Source: Rhynchonema sp. JSB1_4 | Lineage: Eukaryota; Nematoda; Chromadorea; Monhysterida; Xyalidae | Assembly (NCBI GenBank): GCA_030248065.1 | Contig: JASAMV010008687.1 | Span: 1-64,000, forward strand | Direction: 5' to 3' | DNA: 64,000 nt | Part shown: piece by piece, positions 53,201 through 62,412 of the stretch | Layout: the number at the start of each line of letters is the position of its first letter | Numbering within the stretch: position 1 is the first letter of the stretch | The notes under the pieces: model-generated | What the model was told of the DNA's origin: nothing | The model's database searches: none | What the model saw: only the letters and a program-made list of their open reading frames with translations | Made by a program: the position numbers and the translations under genes

Positions 53201-55363
53201 GTCCAAACAGAAATAAAAGTGCCTCAATTATGTAGTTGCACCCAATAATTCCAGATTTCCGCCCCAAACACGTGCCAATAAAACGGTGAAATTAAAAACC
53301 GACAAAGAAGACACGACCAAATAGCGATTAGAACATAATATTAGATTTAAAACTGTATTTTGCGCCCGGAAAGCGCAATTTTATTAGGGTACGTAAGAGA
53401 TGGTTTGATTTCCCAACATGGTACTGGTATGCCAGGGGTGCGTGGTGTTGTAATTTTCGGCCGCAATAGATGTCATGAAATGAATGAAATTTACGCTAAT
53501 AAAGTCGGCGCAATGTGCAATGTTAAATCAGGACCTTATTTGGGATATCACACCGGCATTTACAGCGCGCGATGTAAAGTCTTTCGGTCAAATTAAGGCA
53601 TGTTCTCAACGGTATTGCGTGTACCATGTTAAATAGGCATTGTAATCCGACCAAAATCGCACAGGAAATCCCAAACATCGCACCGTTACACAAAACCACG
53701 GAGCGGCGAGAGATCAAAAAATGGAACAAAGAAATGAAAATGACCACAGAAACATTAATTGACGCGTGCTCTAAATAATTATTGCTTTATGACGTTTGGC
53801 ACTTACAGGCGAGGCGCCTGGCTGTAGAGATAGAAAAGCACGGCTTTTCGACCCAAATATACATAGATCGTTAGATCAAGCAGACCAGCACGCGAGCACA
53901 AAGGGCTTATGATTAGCTTGTGGTGTACACCCCACGCTGTGTTGCGCGTCGCTCTAATAATTTAGAGGAACCCACTTTTCGTTAGCTATTCACCGCTTTT
54001 GAAGAGTGAGATATGCAAAATAAAGGCACCAGATGCTCTTTGGAAGTTCTGTGGGTACCGAGCCATTTAACTTCATGGTTTCTCAAATGGGTACCCAAAT
54101 TTAATGTTTCAGTGCGATCAGTGATGTAACATCCATTGGTGTAACAAGGCAAAAGGACCGAAATTGATTCCCGAACGCGCAACTGTTAGATAAAATATGA
54201 CCGATAACCATTGAAGATTGCTCACTGAAAGCAGAAAATAATAAAAAAAACAGCCAAAACAGCTTCCATAAACGAAATTGTGCAACATAAAAATCAACAG
54301 GCGGCGTTTAAAGCTGTCCAGTGTACATAGGGCGCGTTTTACTGTTGTTGACGTGGCTTCTGTCTGTATCAAACACTCTGCCCTGTCTGATCTGAACAGG
54401 ATATGGTCACAGTTTTTTAACCACGGGAGCCGCATTCAGAAAAAATGGTTTTGGACAAAAAAAACAAAAAAGGAAACGGTCTGAGCTCAGACAAAGACGC
54501 GCATGTTGCTAGGCTCAACGCTGATTTCCATATTGCGCACTTGGTAGTGCAATATGAGTACTTGTATTTACCTAATTTTGGAAAGGCAACGTTAAAAAGG
54601 AAGGGCTACTTTTAGCGCAGAAAGCAAGTGCATATCGGGCCATCTGCCTTTTAGTGGACCACATGTTACACCACCAACACATGAAGCTGGTTGACCGACT
54701 GCTGCTGTGTGAAGCAGGAATCAATGACAAGGGCCGATTTCGCAATTTTCACATTCATTTTTGATTTTGCATGGTGCCACCACATTTTTGGCATTACAAC
54801 AGCTTGCGTCATTATGAGCGACACGGGAGACACGTTGACTGCGGCACCAACATAAGCAGATGAGGGACATTAAAATTAAATTACGCTATGAGAAACGACA
54901 ACATCACACGCATGCAATGCATGTGCATTGTTTCATAATTTTGGAGTGATGTCTGGTACCACCGATACATCCAGGGGTTTCCCGGCACAGGGCACACCCA
55001 AGAACAATGAAACATCTGGCTGGTATGACGAATCAAACGAATGAAATGCACAACAGGCCGAAGCTGTCAGAAGACATTAGATCATCCGCCAACTGGTGTC
55101 TAAATATCGAGCGAGCCCACAACAAAACACGGCCCTAATTCCTAATAAACGCGACTGGCCCAGATTTGCGCACGTTTTTATTAGTTAGCAATTTGTGTTT
55201 TCTGTCTGCGACGCGTTTTTATTATGGAAAACATTGAAAACAAGCGAATCATCATAATTTGAAGTCATGAAAAGGGCAACAACTCACTGTTTGCAACGCT
55301 GTCGTAGAGTTGCAGCTCAGCGACATCGGAGTGGGCGCCAGTGGGTGATTGGGTTGTCGTCAT
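14367..55363 (-). CDS. PLEKHG4/quattro-type RhoGEF, 31 exons over 41 kb
   Basis: Rho-family guanine nucleotide exchange factor, expected to act in the cytoplasm or at membranes. I chained 31 exons (start ATG 55361–55363): 55288–55363, 49463–49660, 48602–48872, 43733–43931, 28329–28645, 27840–27936, 27244–27420, 24007–24140, 23524–23655, 23317–23455, 22699–22908, 22121–22342, 21642–21752, 21132–21332, 20510–20906, 20156–20295, 20004–20075, 19631–19792, 19472–19567, 19280–19407, 18896–19070, 18393–18602, 17713–17872, 17359–17480, 16885–17112, 16514–16726, 15758–15935, 15342–15461, 14875–15074, 14681–14795, 14367–14548. Every junction keeps the frame and the total, 5,382 nt, is a multiple of three (~1,793 aa). 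Order: low-complexity N-terminus, CRAL-TRIO-like, spectrin-like, Ser-rich linker, DH (about 1265–1458), PH (about 1459–1590), Ser/Gln tail. Least certain are the exon-15 donor, the two first introns and whether the terminal stop is used or skipped by the GTGGGT donor next to it. Confidence 0.8.
15758..16726 (-). CDS. RhoGEF PH-domain exons (26–27)
   Basis: Exon 26 (16514–16726) opens the PH domain with KEQGNLLRQDEFMV and the strand pair RRVFLFEHLVLFAKP, ending YQYKHSIQ. Exon 27 (15758–15935) gives the rest: DIGVTESV, FELWYRR, then FTLHASSAE and the C-terminal helix WLHDLAKLLWKQA. The PH domain directly follows DH, as usual for Dbl proteins, where it helps orient the GTPase and bind phosphoinositides. 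A 17-residue insertion after KPQRRR lengthens the beta3–beta4 loop. Confidence 0.88.
16885..18602 (-). CDS. RhoGEF DH-domain exons (22–25)
   Basis: Exon 22 (18393–18602) starts the DH helix with FMIVKELLDTEWAYV. Exon 23 (17713–17872) has HYIPEMSRDDLPQELRG and FGNIERIYEFH. Exon 24 (17359–17480) has FHLYALYNKNKPKSD. Exon 25 (16885–17112) has the conserved region CR3, LDLASYLLKPVQRMSKFALL. These match the DH signature and, in particular, the PLEKHG4 group (YALYNKNKP, LASYLLKPVQRMSK). Exon 22 may end at 18393 or 18402; the longer form adds VIE, which fits family alignments better. Confidence 0.92.
18896..20906 (-). CDS. RhoGEF serine-rich linker exons (15–21)
   Basis: Seven exons encode a mostly disordered linker between the spectrin-like part and DH. 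Exon 15 (about 20510–20906) is Pro/Ser rich (DPPLSSTDPDPNN). Exon 17 is an acidic patch (LASEDEDM). Exons 18–20 are basic to mixed (KKKLGERRRANG; RRIRLGSARFAMAKVK; PFRKLMKRSVTVEEL). Exon 21 is Ser rich. All junctions keep phase if exon 15 ends at 20510 with a GTGTGT donor; two other donors nearby (20513, 20487) would break the frame. Confidence 0.7.
21132..24140 (-). CDS. RhoGEF spectrin-like helical exons (8–14)
   Basis: Seven exons with heptad-like, charged helical sequence: CLDELLRCCHAV…LYNDLQRF, STNEKLLLIEQSQSYAV, RAIEKASGFYREVRKIMDKA, RLRLQEQRFDEFF, QLSDTWTLLMNKMEH-type helices, YDWALQNAKWGAQLKML and TDQLYTYPEDELRQL. Spectrin repeats in this position are known from PLEKHG4, MCF2 and Trio relatives. 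Exon lengths are 134, 132, 139, 210, 222, 111 and 201 bp and all phases agree. Confidence 0.78.
24141..27243 (-). other. RhoGEF intron 7 (3.1 kb)
   Basis: A+T-rich, no supported exon on either strand. Short frames near 24.4–24.8 kb and 26.9 kb have no recognisable domain. Confidence 0.5.
27244..28645 (-). CDS. RhoGEF exons 5–7 (end of CRAL-TRIO-like region and spacer)
   Basis: Exon 5 (28329–28645) begins NWIPESVRAILWLG, continuing the SEC14-like fold from exon 4, then has a long acidic Ser/Asp stretch (DPDSDSNSDPDSKS) and ends LNALMER. Exon 6 (27840–27936) contains AQWALDWEDRQSG. Exon 7 (27244–27420) has YINHTPGARTSVSSDN. Exon 6 was placed mainly because it restores the phase between exons 5 and 7 (phase 2 to phase 0), so its ends are less certain than the others. 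Confidence 0.7.
28079..28096. repeat. (CT)n microsatellite
   Basis: About eight uninterrupted CT units within RhoGEF intron 5. Confidence 0.9.
37062..40367 (+). CDS. F-box, leucine-rich-repeat-like protein nested in a RhoGEF intron
   Basis: Exons: 37062–37237 (5' end incomplete, no ATG in frame), 37601–37766, 38033–38209, 38522–38630, 38831–38975, 39261–39510, 39607 to about 39984, then to the TGA at 40365–40367. Exon 2 holds an F-box: ILAEYIFPHVLRPKDKLACM followed by LVCKEWNR, continued by exon 3 (ESPACWRFVRQLVIEDN). F-boxes bind SKP1 and bring substrates to a cullin-1 ubiquitin ligase. Later exons have LRR-like text (LDTLRLTEFDL, LTHLTLTGNGW, VETLTMVEF). Phases agree at exons 1–6. A TGA at 39557–39559 is avoided if 39511–39606 (96 nt) is an intron. 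Near 39965–39990 the coding frame shifts by one base with no room for an intron. The first start codon must lie upstream in an exon I could not find. Confidence 0.75.
40793..41166. mobile_element. Probable MITE remnant (GGGCGGATMCAG ends)
   Basis: Left end AAGGGCGGATACAGGGGGCC and right end CTGGATCCGCCGCTGATTC are imperfect inverted repeats, followed inwards by (T)GGGGCC-type text on both sides. It contains a direct repeat GCACTGGATAAAAATGA (41062 and 41098). No target duplication could be fixed. Confidence 0.45.
41177..41258. repeat. A-rich low-complexity tract
   Basis: Long A runs broken by single C, T or G, followed by TATTTTTTTCC. Possibly the tail of a retroposed copy, but no source gene is visible. 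Confidence 0.8.
41986..42210 (+). other. Possible FLYWCH/WRKY-GCM1-like zinc-finger fragment
   Basis: A 94-codon plus-strand frame (41986–42270) contains VVYCRVKCSGHHCEVLL and, 16 residues on, RKGHSCELHQ. The C-x-x-x-C…H-x-C spacing is reminiscent of zinc fingers found in MULE-type transposons and FLYWCH proteins. A 150-codon frame on the opposite strand overlaps it. No splice context supports a gene, so a decayed transposon is the better reading. Confidence 0.2.
43733..43931 (-). CDS. RhoGEF exon 4 (CRAL-TRIO-like core)
   Basis: The exon encodes RLRHLGALTILVDCRPQ and VVYSLVGKAIATLM, the LG.T.LVD.R beta-strand pattern seen in SEC14-like domains of PLEKHG4, SESTD1 and Trio relatives. Exon 3 supplies the preceding helix (ELARLLAYLFHVNF). 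The acceptor is TTTTTTCCAG and the donor ATG|GTTGGT. Phases fit exon 3 (2) and exon 5 (0) on the far side of a 15 kb intron. Confidence 0.75.
43932..48601 (-). other. RhoGEF intron 3 (4.7 kb), nothing recognised
   Basis: A+T-rich with many short frames of about 60–100 codons on both strands and none with domain features. No transposon ends were found by eye. Confidence 0.45.
48602..48872 (-). CDS. RhoGEF exon 3
   Basis: Encodes a Ser/Asn-rich stretch (ENIINNNIRDNK) and ends in an amphipathic helix, TSGELARLLAYLFHVNF, which leads into the CRAL-TRIO-like core. The acceptor is CCTCCTCCAG and the donor CAA|GTAAGTG, a strong site. Confidence 0.75.
49463..55363 (-). CDS. RhoGEF exons 1–2 (N-terminus)
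   Basis: Exon 1 (55288–55363) begins MTTTQSPTGAHSDVAELQ and ends at a GTGAGTTG donor in phase 1. Exon 2 (49463–49660) starts after TTTTACAG and reads EMFDTSSNNTTLVGD…KEIASVRSDLLLNGVVVVC. The two are 5.6 kb apart. Joining them rests on matching phase and composition, so an unseen small exon between them is possible. Confidence 0.6.
49661..55287 (-). other. RhoGEF intron 1 (5.6 kb), nothing recognised
   Basis: No coding exon or transposon terminus seen. Because first introns are often regulatory, enhancers may be here, but no specific site can be named. Confidence 0.45.
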
Positions 55364-58300
55364 GAGTTGGTCTTTTGTGTTTATTGAAGATTTGGGTAAA
55401 TTTGACGAAATATTATTGCACTAAATGATTAATATTATGTCGAATCGTTGAGAAATATGGCGCACGGCTTTGCTGATGATTTGATTACGTCATGGCGCCG
55501 GGCGGACTGCAATAAGAAAGAATGGGGAAATTTGAGTCAGAAATTTCGGAAATTAATATCCCTTGCTTTTTTAACAACATTTGCTCGAATTGAACTCGCG
55601 TGGAAACAAGAAAGAACGAGAAAGTGAAGGATTGTCTCGACAAACCCTTAAAATTGTAAATTTGACAATGGCCAAGATTTGTTTTCCCACCATATCATCA
55701 AAATTCGTACAAACAACAACAGCGATATCAAGCCAATGCAAGACTGAGATAAACTAAACAAAACGCCAACAGACACATCGCAAACACAGCAACAACCGAA
55801 AACATGTGGATTTATTCAATGCATCAACAAATAGGAAAGGCGATGGTGTGCATTTCCACAAGGACGAAAGTGAAATAGTGACCAAATGCAAATATCCACA
55901 GATCCCAGATCCTTGGGGGCGGGGTCTGCGCACAGCACAAAACATTGCAGATCTGTGCTCGGAAACAAAAATTTTCTTCATTTAGCAATCATTATTGATC
56001 TGTCCAAGCCCAAAACATCCAAACAAACCCCAAACCAAACCAATCAACCACCACTGAGCCCATAAACGCAGATTAATAGTACAAATCAATATGTATAATC
56101 CGATCTGCTTGCTCCTCTGGGCAAGACGCAACCATCAGCAGCGCGGCTGAACATCACAAGAAAACAAACGGGGGAAGAAACAAGATGGGGGCTGATTTTT
56201 TGTGCCGAAATCAATTCTGTGAACGTTTATGCACCCCATGCCACAGGGCTGGCGAACACCACACTAAATATAGTGCACTTGCTTGCTCAACGCACTTGGG
56301 GCCAGCAGGGAAACCTCTAAATCAATCCAAACGATGAATCAACACTGTCAGACGATACACCATTATGATCCATTCGGGTTCTGGATCCGGTTCCGTTCCG
56401 TGGGACCACCGCGCATCTAATTCGCATTTCTGGTCATAAAGGTACCGGACCTGATGCTGGCTGGAGCATTCCGTAACCACACCAGATGTACTGGGCCAAA
56501 GCAGCGAATATCTCAGTTCCACACACAGAGCACAGTGCATTAGACCGGCAGGGTGTATGTAATGTACAAAATACAACATACTAGGGTGGTTTTGGTTTTT
56601 TCTGCCCTGTCCACCCAAAATATACACAGCTGCTGCTGCAGCACAGGCCTATGTTGTGGTTTCCACAACAAATCTATGTATAGTCCTCACAACCCCAAAA
56701 AAAAAAACAAAAAATATATTAAAATAAATAATAAATTATCTCCCAAAACAAAAGACTATATGTGCAGTGCAGGTATGCATGTTGGTGCAAAAGCAAGTGC
56801 AAGGCTGTCCAGTTGGTTGTGTTGGTCACGTGACCCACACCGTAAATGTACAGTCGATTACGGGGATATGCGACAGAATATGGGCAAGTGAGACAACATT
56901 GTACTTCAAGAATCGGCTTCTGTTGATTCACGACCAAAAAGTTTCAGCATGGTAAACGTGGTAAACATTGAGAAATATTTTTCACATTGATGCCAGAAAC
57001 AATGTAGGTGATTGACATTCTCCCCGGACTGATAACCTGTTCACCGAATTATATATTTTGAAGCGTCGTCAGAAAAGTCGGACACAAACAAATAAGTAAA
57101 CAAGCCGCCCACTGCGGATTTAAGCGGCCGAAAAAGCAAGAAATAGTGACACACAAGAAAAAAACATCATGGAATTCCACTTGCATCAGACGGAAAAAAG
57201 CTGGTGAGCTTCATGTGAAACAGTGCGTTGGCGCTCAAGCCTGTGGGAACATCACTTGATCGCATAACACAAAAATGAAATGTAAACCAAGCAGATTATT
57301 TTGGAAAAAACCCGAACCCAACCAGAGAAATGTAAAATTCTCTTGCCACTTTAGCTGACGTGCACAACATATACAATAGTACCAAGCATCGATTATCTAT
57401 TTGTGTTTCGGTTTGGGTCTTACCAAAAAACACGAAACATGAACATAGAAAAAATTTATATCTCCCTCCGCCCTAAGCAGATTATTTTGGTTTTGGTGGC
57501 AAAACGCCCAAAATTCAACACAAGTCTATTCCAATCAACACTTGTGTTATGGCTGTGGGCAAAAACTGAAAGTATGAAGCCAAACATAAAACCGCACGAT
57601 AAATTATTTTACGCATAGCAACAAGCCAGCTGATAACGTGGCTGTTCGGCTAATGTCTTATTGTACTGTCGTCGACTCAGATAGTCGACTCTGTCGTCAA
57701 CCACAATGTATAAGTTCTCACGCTGATTTCGGGCTGCTTGAGTTGACCACTGTCCCAATAAATGTTGCAAATTGAAAATGACACAAATACTTGAAGTCCA
57801 ACCCCGGCAAAGCAAGCGATGGCAAAGCCACATAGCGACTGATTCCACACTGACAATCACACACTGCTCTCAGTCCGAGCAGTCAGTGTGTGATGATTTG
57901 TGTTGAACCTTGAATGCCGTGGTGGTGGTGACAGAGCAAAACAATTGCACTTCATTCATACGAACGGCGTCACCCAACTGCATTCAAATGTGATTAGTAG
58001 GCGTTGAAAAATGTTGGGTACCCAGTCCTGCGCAGTGACCCTGAATTGACAAGGTGGACCCAACAAATGGGCATCTTGATTTTGCTATTGAATTGATATC
58101 CAAATTAGTTCGTTCACACGCACTCACAACGGCCGTACTAATATCAGCCAGTAATACCGATATATTGAACTAACCAGCATAATTTTCGCACGCAAAATCG
58201 CCAAAGTAGTACATTGAGCCGTTACATCACGGTCACAGCAATGTGAAGTGATTTGACCTTCGGCGCATAATTTTGGTGGAGGTGTTGGATCGTGCCTTTG

Positions 58301-59211
58301 GAGTTATGCGCTGCATAGCGGATTGAATAAACGAACATAATACGATAATTGGTACATTTATAAACGATTTCCATCAAAAATCCTGAAAGTGACCCTTCTC
58401 AAAGGTGATTCTTGAGCCACATTGATGAGGTCTGATACCCGAAACAAAAAGTTCAAATCTGGGACCACTGAGCAAGTCTTGACAACCAAGCAAAAATCCA
58501 GGTTCAGCTCTGTTTTGCTGCTTGCCAAAGCTTGGCTCGAACATAAAGGAACAAAAGCTTGCATAAAAACCAAAAAGCGTTTTTCACAATTTCAGTTAAG
58601 CAGCTCAGTTGCCAAAGCAGGCTGGAAAGCTGCTGTAGCATACCTGTGAAAAAAACTGTTTTCGCTGACGATCGCCCAAGCATTAATCAAGCAATCTTTC
58701 AGCAAAGATCTGGACTCCAAAAAGACTGCAGCGAAAAAATCTGGCTGCTTGTGGAAGTGTTTGGTCGCGTCGTTTTCGCTGGTTCTTGGTGTTGTTTTGT
58801 TGTGTGCGTGGAAAAAGGTCAACACTGCTTAAATAAAATTGAGTTGTTTAACTTACGATGGGTTATTTATCAAGTTAAATTGTAATAGGCACCTCAGGAG
58901 CGTGGATTTTGTTATCACCGTTCACGACAAAGTTACATCACTTAATTCACTCCATATGACTCCAGTTGTCGCTTGCCAAAGCGAACCATTGCGTTGCTAT
59001 TACGCACAGTCAACAACAGATGTATTTGCTCCAAAAAAATAAGTTCTACCCTTTACGGAAGACACTGTTCAGGCCCAAGTCAATGTGTGTTCTAAAATAT
59101 TTCCTTTCCTTGCGCATTGTTGTGGGTGAGATTATAACTCGTGAACCACGAGAACACAGAGGAGAACCGAGTCCTCAAGTGCAAAAAACAACTGTTGTAC
59201 GCGTTGGAACC
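55364..59211. other. Region upstream of the RhoGEF start
   Basis: Presumed RhoGEF promoter and 5' untranslated sequence at its left end; otherwise A+T-rich with short frames only. I see no gene in it. Confidence 0.5.
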
Positions 59212-59288
59212 GTGGAACCATGTCAGTCGGTAGAGAATCGGTGGTCGAGTAACTAAAAGGTCGGGGGATTCGACTCCTCCTGGTTCAC
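59212..59288 (+). tRNA. Degenerate tRNA-like element
   Basis: 77 bp beginning GTGGAAC and ending GGTTCAC, which pair as an acceptor stem with one wobble and one mismatch. An A-box-like TCAGTCGGTAGAG and a B-box-like GGATTCGACTCC lie at normal spacing. The D and anticodon stems do not fold well, so it is likely a tRNA pseudogene or tRNA-derived repeat. Confidence 0.3.
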
Positions 59289-59513
59289 AATCTTTTGTCG
59301 CTGCTGTTGTTGTCGACGCAGCATTTGCTCAGCGGGGCTGGCCACGCACACATTGCAGTTTACTGGATGCGCTGCAAAGCGTCGGAGCTCTTCGGTTACA
59401 ACCCCTGCCACCGAATATCGCCCCGGTCGTGCTCGATGCGGTAAATGTTCTAGATTATGTGCGATTTTTTGTCCGCGCACAAATACATATGATGGTGAAA
59501 AATTACCATTCAA
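59253..59513 (-). CDS. Open frame of unknown function, exon-like
   Basis: 86 codons, including RYSVAGVVTEELRRFAAHP, a C-x-x-C pair (CNVC) and RRQQQQRQK. The codon text looks protein-like, but there is no domain I recognise and the last 12 codons overlap the tRNA-like element. A GTGAAC donor in the terminal part could make it an exon of a larger gene. It may equally be chance. Confidence 0.3.
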   Translation of the reverse strand: MNGNFSPSYVFVRGQKIAHNLEHLPHRARPGRYSVAGVVTEELRRFAAHPVNCNVCVASPAEQMLRRQQQQRQKIVNQEESNPPTF

Positions 59514-59581
59514 AGGCGAACCAAACAGCTAATTAACATTGAAATGTCCATTGGTCATAGTTATTATCATAATTGCACATA

Positions 59582-60044
59582 CCGGAGTTTTCCACTTACA
59601 GCCCCCCCGAATAGAGCCCTCGGGGGCCTAAGTGGAAAATTTTCCACTTAAAGCTTCCGGGGGCTCTAATTGGATTATTTTTTTTACGGACCATTGATTT
59701 TACATCGAACAGTAAACTTGCCAAAATAGTTCAAACTAGTGTAAGAATGACCAAAATACCGCACTTTTCTGTTGTTTTACCAACGTTTTGCCACGTTTAG
59801 ATGAAGATCCTCACAATCAGGTTGAAATATGGTATCAGAATGTCAAAATGCTGGCCTAAACTGTCCCTACTGACAACGATGAAAACACCCAGTTTTCCGC
59901 TTAAAGCCCCCGAGGGCTGTAAGTGGAAACGTTTCCACTTAAAGCCCCCGGGGGCTCTAATTGGATTTTTTCTTTCTGGTCGGAGGGTCCATTTTCCACC
60001 AATTTCCTCATAGAGCCCCCGGGGCTTTAAGTGGAAAACTCCGG
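59582..60044. mobile_element. 463-bp MITE with TA target duplication (Tc1/mariner type)
   Basis: Ends CCGGAGTTTTCCACTTA and TAAGTGGAAAACTCCGG are 17-bp perfect inverted repeats, flanked by TA (59580–59581 and 60045–60046). The inside repeats a palindromic module: TTTCCACTTAAAGC, CCCCGGGGGCTCT, AATTGGATT, seen at both halves. Ends of the minus-strand LU-protein frame run into it. Confidence 0.9.
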
Positions 60045-61122
60045 TATAGAACTGAAACATTATAATTTTCAAGTGCTTTTGTGACATAAAACGTGTTGCA
60101 ATTGGGATTCAATCGTTGCAGTTGCAATTCGGAAGATGGTTCGAATGAACTCAATGGGGCTCTATTTCGGGAACAAAAATAATTTTTAAACGTTGGAATA
60201 TGCGCCTGTAGTGCTATGACGTGCTGGTTGAGGATGGGGATGAGCGAAGTTGGTGCACCGGTGTCACCGGCGGTGCTTGAAGGCGTTGTACCATGACCGT
60301 TATTGCAGAGGTCGGTACCGCAGCAACACGCTTTTTTATGCCCTTCGTTCATCGGTTCACAAATGTAGCCAGGGTCATTGCAATGGCTTGTCAGCGTTGT
60401 ACCATAGTTTTGATCAAATGCCTCCAGGCCAGGAAATGAGATTGGCACTATTTCTCGCGTGCCACTGTGGTGCAGAATCTGAATAAAATCGGTTGGGCAA
60501 TGCGGTGTCAAACGCGGAAAAACAAATCTCAAGTTGAAGCAAACCTCCAGGCACCTCCAGTGTTCTCGAGGTATGAGCGGAGCGATCACGGTTTTTTTCT
60601 CACAATCGCCTTTGCAGTGATGACATTGCAATACGGTCGGCCCAGCTGGTGCCTCATGTATATCATCTTCCTTTCCCTTGTTGTTGCAGTGGTCCGAGTC
60701 CGCACAACAACAAACACGGTCTTGATCTTCTTTGGATGGATGACAATTGTAAGTGCCACCGCAAATGATGGGCATGTCAATATCTTGTATGGGTATGATG
60801 CCGTGATATGTGTCGCACTTTTTTGTGTCCGTTTTGCACACTCCACGCATCACGCTGATGCCTTTGCTGATCACCTGAAAGTGCACCATTCTCTTGATTG
60901 CACACAAGATTGCATCATAGAAGGTGTGAATAATTTTTGTAACAACTGCAAAACCTCGTAACAATAGTCGCCGGGACCGTCCCAACTTTTCCATATAGAG
61001 CACGACCCTCCATGTTCACAGTGCAGTTGTGACCTGTGGCATTTGATCGTGGCAACTGCTCTAAACATCGAGCTCAGCAGCAGCACAGCGAGCGTCGTGA
61101 ATTTGAATGTGTGATCGGTCAT
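60008..61122 (-). CDS. Secreted protein with two tandem LU (Ly-6/uPAR) domains
   Basis: ATG at 61120–61122 gives a signal peptide (LAVLLLSSMFRAVA) cleaved before TIKCHRS. Exon 1 is 60955–61122; intron 60875–60954 (GTTTTGC…TTTCAG) joins CYE to VISKG. Domain 1 runs from IKCHRS through CGGTYNCHPS to the LU signature CCCADSDHCN. Domain 2 runs from LQCHHCKGDCE to CCCGTDLCNN. Domain 2 shows the same intron position: 60479–60544 (66 nt, GTTTGC…TTCAG) would join CLE to ILHHSG. That intron is in frame without stops, so retention is also translatable. Three-finger LU proteins are disulfide-rich and usually secreted or GPI-anchored. After TPSSTAGDTGAP the continuous frame runs into the MITE; no convincing GPI signal is visible and the true 3' end is unresolved. 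Confidence 0.8.
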
Positions 61123-62412
61123 GGTGATTGTTGGAATGTGTCGATGTTCTGTTGATTGAATGTGCGATGACCGTGCGAAAAATGAAAATGATGACGTGTT
61201 GCCAATCACTGCAGAGCTGAATGTTTGCGCCAACAATTCCGTCTCCCCCCATTGGACTTCATGCTTGGTGATTCCGGCTTCCTTTTTCACATTTTTGCCT
61301 GTTTACACAGATTACCAAGTGTTTTATTCTGTCTTCGTCGAACAACCGTAGTCGAAAACATAGACAGGTTGTTGGTACTTGCACCGATTGATTCCTCAGC
61401 AGATTGTTTGATCGGGGCAACTAAGTTTGGTTTTGCAATGTGCTGACAACAACACGCGCCAATCGCTTTTATATTCATCTCGTGAACTTCGATCGTCGAA
61501 GTATCGTTGCTGCTTATGTCATGTGTATATTTCTCGCCCCCATTTAATTTACAGTAATGCAGTCGCGGCATCAAATGCACATTACGTAAATATGGTAATA
61601 AATAAATATATATATATGTGTATAATAAATAAATATGTGTACTTGGCACACGCGTCGTGGCCTGAGTTGACGATCTGTGTTGATGACTAAACAATTAGAA
61701 TCAAATATGCTCAGTTTGGGGATGGTCATTGCGTGATTGTGTCTTTTCACTGCATCTGTTTTCTTGCATTCCCCGACAACCATGAAGATGCGTCGTGGAT
61801 ACAAAGCAACCAGGCCAAATACGGTACAATCACAAACACGGTGATGAATGCCGAATGCACAAGCGTTATTTTTTCAAAGTGAATCCTTTTCAGCGTCTTT
61901 CAGCAGTCAAAATCATTGACCTGTTGTTTTAACAAAACATTTACGATCCTGTTGTTTCCTTTAAAAAACATCGGGAAGCGACGGCTGTGCACGTGCTCAA
62001 AGCTTCGGGCACAAACGTCGACCTTTCCATTTGTCTTATTGCGTTTTCTGGGCAAATAAACGTGCGCGGGCAGGTCAAAAATTCTCGTGGGAATCCGTTT
62101 GATTTTTAAATCCAATACCGTGACTTCATTATTTAATTTCAGAATCTTTTCATTAAAGCGTTCCTGCAGCTCAAAAAACAAACATGATAATGTATACATA
62201 TCTTCTTGTGTTTCCTTCTCCCACTTCTTTCGTGATACCGACAGTTTTTTGAGATTGAAACAAAAACCAAGAGAAGGAATATTTTTTGTCAACGTCACAC
62301 GTCGCAACTATACAGATTGGGTCATGAAGTCGCATGCAATTATGTGGATGGTTTTGGTAAGTTCGGTGCAAACGTACATAGTAAACAGATCTGTTTGCCG
62401 GATTGAATGTAC
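61123..62412. other. Region between the LU gene and the next minus-strand gene
   Basis: Holds the LU gene's upstream sequence, an A/T repeat (TA and AATAAATA units, 61597–61636) and, at its right, either the last exon or the 3' untranslated part of the next gene. The minus frame 61900–62307 (FELQERFNEKILKLNNEV, then a basic tail RKRNKTNGK) could be that gene's last exon but does not join exon 62413–62500 in phase at a good acceptor. Confidence 0.4.
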
